64,000 nucleotides of DNA from JAYVFR01 sp043772945. Its GTDB lineage: Bacteria; Patescibacteriota; JACMRA01. The stretch is from NCBI GenBank assembly GCA_043772945.1, contig JAYVFR010000021.1:10088-74087 (forward strand), read 5' to 3'. This document shows positions 51,524 through 58,777 of the stretch, one piece after another. The position numbers and the translations under genes are program-made. Under the pieces are notes generated by a model. The model saw nothing but the letters and a program-made list of their open reading frames with translations, had not been told where the DNA came from and ran no database searches. The stretch's first letter is position 1. Each line of letters begins with the position of its first letter.

Positions 51524-53233
51524 ATGACTTCAGAATTAAATCTTTTTTCAAAACCAGAATTACCTCAAAACATAATTTCAGACCCAAATTTAAACAAAGG
51601 CATTTCACAAATCCCAGAAGTAAATTCCGAAGACTTAGATACTAGTTACTATTATGAAGTTTTAGTTCCGCTAAAATTACCTAATCCAATTTTAACATAT
51701 TCTTCAAATAAGTTTTTGGAGGTGGGTTTAATTGTAGATATTTTAGTTAGAAATAAAGAAATCAAAGGTATAATCTGGAAAATTTTAGACAATACTGAAA
51801 ATAAAGTGAGTGATTATTTTCTTCAAAATAAGATCCAAATTCAAGTTATACGAAGTTTCACATATAATAACAGCGAAAGATCTGGGAATACAATTAAAAT
51901 AAAGCTATCAAAGAAGACAATAGAGTTTTTAAAGTTAATTTACTTACATTCTTTTAACCAATTAGGAGTAATATTAGAAAGTTTTTTGTTACCTTACACC
52001 CAATTATCAAATAAATCTTGGAGTAAAATTCAATTAGAACTAGAAAAACAAACAAAACATCAAATAAATTCAAGTACACAAACATCACAAGAGTTAAAAG
52101 AACACTCAAATCAAGCTGTTACGACTTCATTTAAAACGACTAATAATCTTATTAATAAAGAAGTTAAAAACAATTCACAATTTATTTCCTTTGAGGTTAA
52201 TCAATTAGTAGAATATATTAAAATTCGTATAATGGTTCTTATACGAAGTAACATTAATGCATATTTGATCAATAAAAACGATATAATAGAGAAAAAGATT
52301 AGTTTAAACCCGATTGTTATTGACCTAAATCTTTTACAAATAATTCCAGAAAAAAAATACTTAAAAGTAATTCAGAGAGAATTTAATTGGAAACTAATAA
52401 CTCAAGCTTTTGAAAGAGAGTTTAATTTATTAGAAGAGTTTAAAAACCAAAATTTTAAGATTAACATAATAAGCAATAGTTTTAATTATAGTGAAAAAAG
52501 TTCTGAATCTCAGACCTTAATTTCCAAGCTTATTTTTTTAAATTTAAAACAAGATCAGAGCTGTTTAATTAAAAGTGACAAAATTAATAAGAAAACTGAA
52601 CAAGATCATAAAAGCTATGAAACTTCGTATAACTCAAATATTTCGTTAAACGTCCCTAATGTTGATATTCTAATAAACTTAAATATTTATACAGGAAGTC
52701 GAAGTATTATGTTTCTACCTTTTGAGTTTGTTGATTTAATTTATTTATTTGATGAAGGAAGTAGCTATTATATTCAAGAACAAAATAGTTTGTACTATGA
52801 CACCCGTGAATTAATTTATTACTTTGCAAGAATTTACAGCTCTAGTTTATATCTAATAAGTAATCATCAATCTACTAGAGCTTATCAATACCAAAAAACT
52901 TTATTGACTTCTCCGACCTTAAAAAAAAAGTTAGACACTGAGAGTATTGAAACTTCGTATAACCTTAAAACTGAGGAAAATATTAAAATTAGCTATAACA
53001 CGGCTAGTGTTGTTATTGCTGAAACTATCGAAGAAAAAAAATTAGAAAAACAATACTCTGAGAGCTTAGAAAATGAGTTTTTTGGTGACTCTGACTATTA
53101 TGATAATGAAAACACTCAAAAGTCTCTCAGAATTAATCTGGTGAAGCGGAGTTACTTCAATGCGTCAATAACTGATATCTTTTCTTTTGAAGTGGACCAA
53201 ATAATCAAAAAAGAACTTGGCTTGGAAGATTAA
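51524..53233 (+). CDS. Degenerate PriA-like protein (no helicase core)
   Basis: 569 residues. YYEVLVPLKLPNPILTYSSN and LEVGLIVDILVRNKEIKGIIW (about 43-85) match the 3'-DNA-end-binding domain of primosomal protein PriA. Near 400-450, TGSRSIMFLPFEFVDLIYLF and DEGSSYYIQEQNSLYYDTREL match the PriA motif II region (GTRSA.F.PF...L.I.DEEHD.SYKQ...RY..RD), but DEEH has become FDEGSS. No Walker A, zinc-binding cysteines or C-terminal helicase domain are present. It may load or mark forks without unwinding. The gene itself carries several loxP-arm-like repeats. Confidence 0.7.
   Translation: MTSELNLFSKPELPQNIISDPNLNKGISQIPEVNSEDLDTSYYYEVLVPLKLPNPILTYSSNKFLEVGLIVDILVRNKEIKGIIWKILDNTENKVSDYFLQNKIQIQVIRSFTYNNSERSGNTIKIKLSKKTIEFLKLIYLHSFNQLGVILESFLLPYTQLSNKSWSKIQLELEKQTKHQINSSTQTSQELKEHSNQAVTTSFKTTNNLINKEVKNNSQFISFEVNQLVEYIKIRIMVLIRSNINAYLINKNDIIEKKISLNPIVIDLNLLQIIPEKKYLKVIQREFNWKLITQAFEREFNLLEEFKNQNFKINIISNSFNYSEKSSESQTLISKLIFLNLKQDQSCLIKSDKINKKTEQDHKSYETSYNSNISLNVPNVDILINLNIYTGSRSIMFLPFEFVDLIYLFDEGSSYYIQEQNSLYYDTRELIYYFARIYSSSLYLISNHQSTRAYQYQKTLLTSPTLKKKLDTESIETSYNLKTEENIKISYNTASVVIAETIEEKKLEKQYSESLENEFFGDSDYYDNENTQKSLRINLVKRSYFNASITDIFSFEVDQIIKKELGLED
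51841..51863 (+). repeat. TTATACRWAG repeat, copy f (in the PriA-like gene)
   Basis: GTTATACGAAGTTTC (51845-51859) is the exact reverse complement of the 15-mers at copies h and i, but is read as VIRSF. Confidence 0.75.
52224..52252. repeat. loxP-like inverted repeat, copy g
   Basis: TTCGTATA (52224-52231), 8-bp spacer ATGGTTCT, TATACGAA (52240-52247), then GTAAC. The 13-bp arms match loxP arms at 10 and 11 positions by hand count. It is inside the coding sequence (IRIMVLIRS). Confidence 0.6.
52615..52635 (-). repeat. TTATACRWAG repeat, copy h (inverted)
   Basis: CTATGAAACTTCGTATAAC in the PriA-like gene, read as YETSYN. Its reverse complement matches noncoding copy d. Confidence 0.75.
52949..52970 (-). 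repeat. TTATACRWAG repeat, copy i (inverted)
   Basis: GAAACTTCGTATAACCTTAA in the PriA-like gene, read as ETSYNL. Its reverse complement matches copy e including the TTAAGG flank. Confidence 0.75.
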
Positions 53234-53298
53234 AAGCTCTAAATAAGTAGTAAAGTCTGGATCGATTAAGATTTTCTCTATCCTTGACGATATAGATT

Positions 53299-53619
53299 TT
53301 GTCCGATGTTACTAAGTTAGTAATTAGCCAGCAAAGTATAATGAAAAAAAATGCCTTAAAAAAGTATCAAAACCTCAAACCAGGCGATGTCTTTTATATA
53401 ATTGATAACTGTGATAAAAGAAAACCAAAAAAAATTCCAATTAGAGTTACCGAAAAAACTGATTTAGGAGACGACAAAACAGGATACGTCACAGAAGATG
53501 GAATTATAGTCTTCTATCAGTGTGATTGTTTAAGAACTTTCAGATTTAGATTTACTGTTCCTAAAGATTTTATCAATGTTAAAGATGAAAATCAATTTTA
53601 TTATCTTTCTTTAGAATAA
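53299..53619 (+). CDS. Small hypothetical protein (106 aa)
   Basis: Not recognised. TTG 53299 or ATG 53341 may be the start; neither has a good SD. The product reads KKYQNLKPGDVFYIIDNCDKR, then GYVTEDGIIVFYQCDCLRTF and FTVPKDFINV. The pattern suggests a small beta-barrel, and three cysteines are present. It follows the PriA-like gene after 65 bases and ends in a terminator related to that at 54823. Confidence 0.5.
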   Translation: MSDVTKLVISQQSIMKKNALKKYQNLKPGDVFYIIDNCDKRKPKKIPIRVTEKTDLGDDKTGYVTEDGIIVFYQCDCLRTFRFRFTVPKDFINVKDENQFYYLSLE

Positions 53620-53676
53620 AATAGGAAGATTATCAAACTAGATAAACCAACAAACTTTTCTCCCTAACCCCATAAT

Positions 53677-53709
53677 CCAGCAATTGATTTATATCTTGCT
53701 GGTTTTTTT
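53677..53709 (+). terminator. Intrinsic terminator (CCAGCAA/TTGCTGG family, copy 1)
   Basis: CCAGCAA (53677-53683) and TTGCTGG (53696-53702) with a 12-base loop, followed by seven T. Confidence 0.75.
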
Positions 53710-53735
53710 ATTCAAATATTTTTTTTATTCAAATA
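53703..53735. repeat. Tandem duplication of the terminator tail, about 16 bp x2
   Basis: T7-ATTCAAATA (53703-53718) is followed by T8-ATTCAAATA (53719-53735). As at 3044-3095, the T-tract side of a terminator has been duplicated. Confidence 0.85.
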
Positions 53736-53792
53736 ATTAACACCATTCTTAAACTTTAAAGATAAACTTTATAAAAACTCCTTATATAATTT

Positions 53793-54149
53793 TCAAATTC
53801 TTGAGGAGACATTATTAATTTTAGCCAAATCATTTAAAACTATCCAGGAACTACCAAAGCAATCATTAAATATTCTATTTTTTCGTACGTCCAAATTGCC
53901 ATCAATTGAATTAGCGTTTCTGTGTTCGGGGTTCCAAAAATTATGCCTGATAGAATAATTTGGTTCAGTGTATCTGCGAGCTACAATATAAACAGTAACA
54001 CGAATATTGCCTAAATGAAAATCAAAAACTATATTGCCTAAATGAAAATCAAAAACTTCAGAAGTTTGTACTTCCTGCACATTCTTTTCTTCCTTAGAAT
54101 TATCAGGATCTTTAGGACCATTAGTTAATCTAATTAATTTACTTTCCAT
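53793..54149 (-). CDS. Hypothetical protein with a duplicated 9-residue unit
   Basis: 118 residues, not recognised. Start MESKLIRLTNGPKDPDNSKEE, then FDFHLGNIV and FDFHLGNIR in tandem from a 27-bp DNA duplication. The C-terminal half is Asn/Arg-rich. Its ATG overlaps the end of the ATP-grasp fragment by 11 bases, so both were once translated together. Confidence 0.4.
   Translation of the reverse strand: MESKLIRLTNGPKDPDNSKEEKNVQEVQTSEVFDFHLGNIVFDFHLGNIRVTVYIVARRYTEPNYSIRHNFWNPEHRNANSIDGNLDVRKNRIFNDCFGSSWIVLNDLAKINNVSSRI
54004..54057. repeat. Exact tandem duplication, 27 bp x2
   Basis: A 27-bp unit starting ATATTGCCTAAATG occurs at 54004-54030 and 54031-54057, in frame with the overlapping gene (nine residues each). 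Confidence 0.95.
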
Positions 54150-54480
54150 CTATCTCTCTGTTTAAAAGGTTTAAAGATTGAAAATATTTTGATAGTCCAG
54201 TTTTATATAAATTATAAACAATTCCCTCATCATTTTGCTCCAAGAAAATTGTAAGCCCTGGGTTAGTATTAATTTCAATCAAAGACATTATATTATTTCG
54301 ATCTATTACAATATCAAGACCACACCAAAATATATTAAGTTTTTGAAAAATTGGATTTACAAACGATTGAACCTGCCTTTTAAAATTCAAATCAGAAATT
54401 AAAACAGCTTTACTACCCTCCCAATGGAAAGGACTTAAATTACATTTATTTATCTGCTTATAAAGAATTGACATTCCCAT
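54139..54480 (-). pseudogene. ATP-grasp ligase, C-terminal fragment
   Basis: About 113 residues from Met 54480. VNPIFQKLNIFWCGLDIVID and LIEINTNPGLTIFLEQND match the last ATP-grasp subdomain (GLD...., EIN.NPGL) of RimK or Ddl-like ligases. The ATP-binding N-terminal two thirds are missing, and the space upstream is occupied by the opposite-strand gene at 54554. I call it a truncated remnant. Confidence 0.55.
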
Positions 54481-54542
54481 ATATATATGCCAGCTTCGAG
54501 GTGCTGGTTTTAAAAAAGACCGGCGCAAAAACGCACAACAAA

Positions 54543-54553
54543 GGGAAAATCTC
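54543..54553 (+). promoter_or_regulatory. SD-sequestering hairpin before the gene at 54554
   Basis: GGGA (54543-54546) can pair with TCTC (54550-54553) across AAA, covering the AAAGGG SD. The stem is short, with one G-U pair. The AAATCTCATGG context is shared with the gene at 34149. A CCAGC...GCTGG stem lies further up at 54490-54507. Confidence 0.35.
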
Positions 54554-54796
54554 ATGGAAACTGTTGCTAAAATCTACATCCGAGATAATTCAGATAGGCA
54601 TTGGGAAAGGTTCGGTGAGAAAGTGGTGATTGCTAATCTTTTTCAAGATAATAATAAATACATTGGTGGCTATAGTGGAAGCTCCTTGAAAGAAGTTGAA
54701 AGCTGGTTAAAAAACGAAAAAATTTCTCACAGTACTTATATTAATGTACAAAATTTAAGTGTCGCACCAAATGGTGAAGTCTATTCTTGTAATTGA
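54554..54796 (+). CDS. Small hypothetical protein (80 aa)
   Basis: Not recognised. ATG 54554 has AAAGGG at good distance. It begins METVAKIYIRDNSDRHWERFG and contains IGGYSGSSLKEVESWLKNEKI. The pattern suggests a small alpha/beta domain. It has a structured leader and its own terminator. Confidence 0.6.
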   Translation: METVAKIYIRDNSDRHWERFGEKVVIANLFQDNNKYIGGYSGSSLKEVESWLKNEKISHSTYINVQNLSVAPNGEVYSCN

Positions 54797-54822
54797 TTAT
54801 CCAAAGATTTTTTAACCCAACC

Positions 54823-54856
54823 CCCTAGCAATAAAACAATGTTGCTGGGTTTTTTA
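54823..54856 (+). terminator. Intrinsic terminator (CCAGCAA/TTGCTGG family, copy 2)
   Basis: CCC-T-AGCAA (54823-54831) pairs with TTGCTGGG (54842-54849) with a bulged T, followed by seven T. The tail TTATTTCAATATTTTTT resembles copy 1. Confidence 0.75.
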
Positions 54857-54874
54857 TTTCAATATTTTTTGTAG

Positions 54875-55606
54875 CTAAATATCTTTTTTCCAGCCATTTT
54901 CTCCCAGGAACCAATTACCAGGACAAGTAGTAGACAGCAATAACTCTCTATGCCCAGAAACGTTTTGAATTAAATATTTCTCTTTGTAATGTACAATAAG
55001 TTTATTTAAAGAGTTTATTTGCTTGTTGCTCGGTTTAGGAGTTTGAGGGTCAGTAAAATCACCTACTAAACAAATTCCAATAGAATTAAAGTTATTTCCT
55101 TTACAATGCCAGCCTAAGTATTCGTCTTTTAAAGCTTGAATTATTTCCCCATCTGGAAACACTAACCAATGATAAGCAATAAAAATTTGTTCACCATTCA
55201 AATAATGCCCAGAATAAATTGGTTTATTATATTCGTTGTAAAGTAAATTAGAGAAATAATCTCCATATTGCCTAATTAGTTGCAAAGCATTTATCCATTC
55301 AAAAATTTCTTGATTAGTCTGCTCTAGTAAAATTCCATCAGAATGGCTATGATGCAAAACTATTTGTTTAATTTCACTCCTTAGACTATCATCATTAACT
55401 CCAGCTTTAGAGATATAAACTTGTTTTTGTTTTAATAAATTTAGGACCAAAGATACATAAGCATTTTTCTTTTCTTTCCATTCGTTAGTTTTTAATTCTT
55501 GAGCAATTTCCTCAAAAAAATATTCTTTCCAAATAGGTCTCATTAAAATAGCCCAGTTAGGACTTTCAAAGATTTCCCGAGTTTGATTATTTAACATACC
55601 AGCCAA
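54875..55606 (-). CDS. N-acetylmuramoyl-L-alanine amidase/PGRP domain protein
   Basis: 243 residues. The first 80 are helical and not recognised. The amidase_2/PGRP domain has IVLHHSHS (first His ligand), AYHWLVFPDGEIIQ, GWHCKGNNFNSIGICLVGDF, and SGHRELLLSTTCPGNWF (second His and the Cys ligand). It cleaves peptidoglycan stem peptides. No signal peptide is present, so it may act in recycling, lysis or a prophage-derived role. Confidence 0.87.
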   Translation of the reverse strand: MAGMLNNQTREIFESPNWAILMRPIWKEYFFEEIAQELKTNEWKEKKNAYVSLVLNLLKQKQVYISKAGVNDDSLRSEIKQIVLHHSHSDGILLEQTNQEIFEWINALQLIRQYGDYFSNLLYNEYNKPIYSGHYLNGEQIFIAYHWLVFPDGEIIQALKDEYLGWHCKGNNFNSIGICLVGDFTDPQTPKPSNKQINSLNKLIVHYKEKYLIQNVSGHRELLLSTTCPGNWFLGENGWKKDI

Positions 55607-55737
55607 AATTATTAAATTATTGAGTAAGTTAATACATAAATTTTAATACTTAGCAAGCTTTGACAGTAGAGTATTACTATGCAGTAATTGTATTTATCCG
55701 ATCGACTTTCCTTCCAAAAAAACTAGGGTTTATCAAA

Positions 55738-56310
55738 ATGAGTATTCCTGCTTGGTTTGCAGATAACTTTATTAGAGAGATAGTTAGACAAGTTTCTTGT
55801 TCAATGAAATTTCTCCCACCGTCGGTTGTAGGTTTTAAACCACTCTTATATATTTTTATTTTTTCTCAGGTGATTGGCAATAGTATTAAAGCTGGAGAAA
55901 ACTTAAGAGAAGTCGTTAGAGGAACTATTAATAATTACAAATTTCTCTGGTGGATTATCCAAAGAGGTTTGAAAGATATTTCTTTAAGTTCAATGATTTT
56001 CTCAAACACTCCCTGCTTACTCAAAATTGTAACAACTGAGGCTTTCAAGGAACTATTAATTAAGGAATTTGGACCTAATTATAATTCTGAAATTAACATT
56101 ATTGTTGGTATTAGAAACAACATACTAAGTTGCCCGCAATCCATTGTTCAATTAGAAGGCATGCGCACTGGGGAGAATGGACTTTTTCAAGTTCTTGTTA
56201 ATTCTAGCTGGGGAGAGTTTAGAGATGGAATTATTGAAGTTACTTTTACTTCAAATCAATCAAAGGAATCAAAAGCTGTTCAGTTAATAATTAAGTGCAA
56301 ATTTGGCTAG
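55738..56310 (+). CDS. Hypothetical protein (190 aa)
   Basis: Not recognised. ATG 55738 is preferred to the earlier 55660 because the extra part looks non-conserved and TTGACA lies near 55660. It begins MSIPAWFADNFIREIVRQVS, has one moderately hydrophobic segment (FKPLLYIFIFSQVIG), and a beta-rich C-terminal half (LFQVLVNSSWGEFRDGIIEVTF). Cellular location is uncertain. Confidence 0.5.
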   Translation: MSIPAWFADNFIREIVRQVSCSMKFLPPSVVGFKPLLYIFIFSQVIGNSIKAGENLREVVRGTINNYKFLWWIIQRGLKDISLSSMIFSNTPCLLKIVTTEAFKELLIKEFGPNYNSEINIIVGIRNNILSCPQSIVQLEGMRTGENGLFQVLVNSSWGEFRDGIIEVTFTSNQSKESKAVQLIIKCKFG

Positions 56311-56418
56311 TTCAATTAAAAAACTAGTTTACAAAATATCCTCTCTCTTATTTTTACACCGCAAAGTATAATTTATAAGAGATTTTTTTAATAATTAAGA
56401 TTTGGTCTAAACCTAGTT

Positions 56419-58137
56419 TTAACTTCTATCAATAAATTCACTATGGCTTGCTGGATTTGGTTCCTTAGTAATTCTTATTCCTTCTAATAGCAGATCACTA
56501 TCACAAGCAAGTTTGTTCATTATAAACATAGTTCTGCGAACATTGATATGACAACCACAAGTTGAACGAATCTTAGACAAATAACTTAATTCCTTAACTG
56601 AACCATGCATTACAGTTCGAACGCTATGAGCAAAAGGTAGAAACTGAATTAATAAATACTCGGGAATATCAAGTTTTTGCTTGAGTTTTTTCCATAAAGT
56701 TTTAAGCTCTGAGTAATAATTTTGTAAATCTTTTTCAAATTCTACTCTCAAGTAATTATTTGCCTCCACACGAGTTAAGTAATCTGGCAAATGATAACCT
56801 TCCTTTAATAAATTTTCATAACTATTCTGAATTTCCAAGAGTGGAGTAAATCTTCCCCAAGCCCTGTGTCTATTTAGATCCCTTGCCTCAGCAATACTTT
56901 GATTAATCTCAAATGTATAACTATTAGTCTGGTATTGATTGCTCATTTGTTTATGTTGAGTAAAATTGCTCACTAGAACCTTACTAATCTCGGTTTTTTG
57001 AATATCACTTAAGCTTCGTATAACCTTAAATAAACTCTCAAAAGATAAGCTTGGATACAATGTAATGATATTTTGGACCAGAGTTTTCTCAGTTGCAGTA
57101 TAGCTATTATCAAAAAACTTTACACCCAACTCTCTATAGTCTATAAAATTGGTTTTGTTCACACTTTGAATTTCATTTTGATCCTTTAGAAGCTTTGTTA
57201 AAATTTCATTTTGTTTCAAATAGTTATCAAGGTCTGCTAATGAATTTGTCTGAGTTTCATCACTTTGAGTATAGCGAATTAATTCTGAGGCTTCTGGGAC
57301 ATAACCAAGCTCATCAGCAACAAGACTCTCTGGAGCAAAGAGCCATTCTAATTGCTCAGCTAAATAAACTAATTCATGATCTTTTTCACTTTTAAAAATT
57401 CCAATAAGTCGCGCCCATTCCCGAGCCGAAGTTATCCAAGCAAGACTTGTTCTATTCATAAAACCACTAGGTAAAAAATATCTGGCACTATCAAAAACCC
57501 TTGCATTAAGTGCATTTACTTGTCCTTTATTCTCAGTGTCAATTTCATAGTTTTTTGCATATTCAATTGTTAATTTTTTTACATAGTAATTATACTTAGA
57601 GAGAGAACTTTCTAGGAGAGTTTTAAATTCAGCGTTCAATTCCTTATAATTTTTATTTTGCTTAGTGCTTTCTCGCTTTTCAACTGGTAAATATTCACTC
57701 AATTCATTCAGAATTAAATTATCAAATTTCTGGTAACGAGTCGATCTCTCCTGCCCTCCACCAAGGCTCGTTGAATAAAAGAATTTCCAAGCAAGTGCCT
57801 GAGGAACATTTTCGATATACGCAAAAAGATTTGCCATATCAGCTACGCTAGCATGACCATATTGGCGGAAAATCGTAGCCAGTTTCTCGTTTGCACCCTT
57901 TTGAGCGTTTTTAATCTCTTTAAACAAATTTATTGCCCCCAAGTCAGATCGTGAATAGCGAGCTCCTGCAAAGGCCATAATTGAAGCAACTTGTTTACCA
58001 GAATTAGGTAGAGCAGTCCTCAGCACAAAATTGGTTCGTGAATCAATTAGGGAAACCAAAACTAAATCAGTCTCATCGGGGCTAGTCATTTCAAATTTAA
58101 AATATTCAGGAAGTTTCTTAGAATTAGTTTGAGACAT
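56419..58137 (-). CDS. thyX: Tandem-domain FAD-dependent thymidylate synthase (ThyX)
   Basis: 572 residues, about twice the usual 220-250. The N-terminal copy has FAGARYSRSD, QYGHASVADMAN and GGGQERSTRYQKF, a form of the ThyX S..RY motif. The C-terminal copy has ARDLNRHRAWGRFTPLLE and ends HINVRRTMFI. Each half has only part of the classic RHRxxSxNExSxRY signature, so the halves may combine into one set of active sites. It makes dTMP from dUMP with FAD and folate and complements NrdAB in DNA precursor supply. TTGACA lies about 70 bases upstream. Confidence 0.9.
   Translation of the reverse strand: MSQTNSKKLPEYFKFEMTSPDETDLVLVSLIDSRTNFVLRTALPNSGKQVASIMAFAGARYSRSDLGAINLFKEIKNAQKGANEKLATIFRQYGHASVADMANLFAYIENVPQALAWKFFYSTSLGGGQERSTRYQKFDNLILNELSEYLPVEKRESTKQNKNYKELNAEFKTLLESSLSKYNYYVKKLTIEYAKNYEIDTENKGQVNALNARVFDSARYFLPSGFMNRTSLAWITSAREWARLIGIFKSEKDHELVYLAEQLEWLFAPESLVADELGYVPEASELIRYTQSDETQTNSLADLDNYLKQNEILTKLLKDQNEIQSVNKTNFIDYRELGVKFFDNSYTATEKTLVQNIITLYPSLSFESLFKVIRSLSDIQKTEISKVLVSNFTQHKQMSNQYQTNSYTFEINQSIAEARDLNRHRAWGRFTPLLEIQNSYENLLKEGYHLPDYLTRVEANNYLRVEFEKDLQNYYSELKTLWKKLKQKLDIPEYLLIQFLPFAHSVRTVMHGSVKELSYLSKIRSTCGCHINVRRTMFIMNKLACDSDLLLEGIRITKEPNPASHSEFIDRS
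57014..57030 (-). repeat. TTATACRWAG repeat, copy j (in thyX)
   Basis: CTTCGTATAACCTTAAA; the reverse complement TTTAAGGTTATACGAAG shares both the core and the TTAAGG flank with copies e and i. Confidence 0.65.
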
Positions 58138-58223
58138 GTTAGTTTTATTTTTGTGATTGTAAAAATATATTTAATGCAAAATTTTTAAACTAGTTAATAT
58201 CTTTGTCAATATTCTAAAAGGAT

Positions 58224-58261
58224 AAAAAAAGACACCCAAACACTTAAAGTATTTAGATGCC
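58224..58261 (-). terminator. Strong intrinsic terminator (15-bp stem)
   Basis: On the minus strand GGCATCTAAATACTT (58261-58247) pairs fully, with five G-U pairs, with AAGTGTTTGGGTGTC (58245-58231), followed by seven T. It ends the gene at 58297. Confidence 0.8.
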
Positions 58262-58296
58262 AGCAATATCAAAATAATATGTTTTAAATTAACTAA

Positions 58297-58584
58297 TTAT
58301 GTTAAAGCTACATTCCAAGAACAAGCATTTTTACTATCACTTAGAGCAAAGCAAGTAATAGTATACTTTCCTTCATAACCTTTTTCCTGTTTGTCGCGAA
58401 TTGATATTTCATGAAAGAAATAAGTAGAAACCATATTGTGGGCTCTTTTTTTATCCCCAGCTAAAGCACAAATTACACATGAAACTTTTTCTGGTGGTAG
58501 CTCGCCTGGATTTCTTTCGAGAGAGCTGATTATTCTAGGAGTTAAACCATCAAATGTAACTCTGAAAAAGAAGAAATATTTCAC
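58297..58584 (-). CDS. Small hypothetical protein (95 aa)
   Basis: Not recognised. GTG 58584 is chosen because GGAG lies ten bases upstream; the longer TTG frame (58620) has no SD. It begins VKYFFFFRVTFDGLTPRII and contains EKVSCVICALAGDKKRAHN and STYFFHEISI. It may be a small beta-rich protein, with three or four cysteines. The GGAG lies in a small stem with CTC (58585-58601). Confidence 0.55.
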   Translation of the reverse strand: MKYFFFFRVTFDGLTPRIISSLERNPGELPPEKVSCVICALAGDKKRAHNMVSTYFFHEISIRDKQEKGYEGKYTITCFALSDSKNACSWNVALT

Positions 58585-58601
58585 TTTGAGCTTTCTCCAA
58601 A
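58585..58601 (-). promoter_or_regulatory. SD-sequestering hairpin before the gene starting at 58584
   Basis: On the minus strand TTTGGAG, loop AAAG and CTCAAA form a six-pair stem with a bulged G that includes the GGAG SD, next to GTG 58584. Confidence 0.4.
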
Positions 58602-58737
58602 ATTTAATTAATGCGATCAAATTTGATTGCTTATTTATTTAATAAATATAAATTCTTAGTTTAGGCAAGAGAAAAGAGCAAAAGAAAGTTTTATTTGCTT
58701 TACTCAATCAGCCAACAATACTCAGCACTCTTTTGAC

Positions 58738-58777
58738 TTGTCAATAGTTTAATATTTGCTTTATTATAAGTACATAT
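58738..58777 (+). promoter_or_regulatory. Promoter of the GyrA-CTD-like gene
   Basis: TTGTCA (58738-58743), 18-bp spacer and TATTAT (58762-58767) end ten bases before ATG 58778, leaving a leader of only a few bases. Confidence 0.55.

Noticed and set aside
48233..52970. CRISPR array
   Set aside because: The TTATACRWAG repeats are short, unevenly spaced (80 to 1800 bases), in both orientations, and partly inside an intact gene. No cas gene is present.
51841..52970. A true Cre/lox system
   Set aside because: Most copies are single arms, the spacer of the only paired site differs from loxP, and no recombinase gene is in the window. The resemblance is kept only as an observation.
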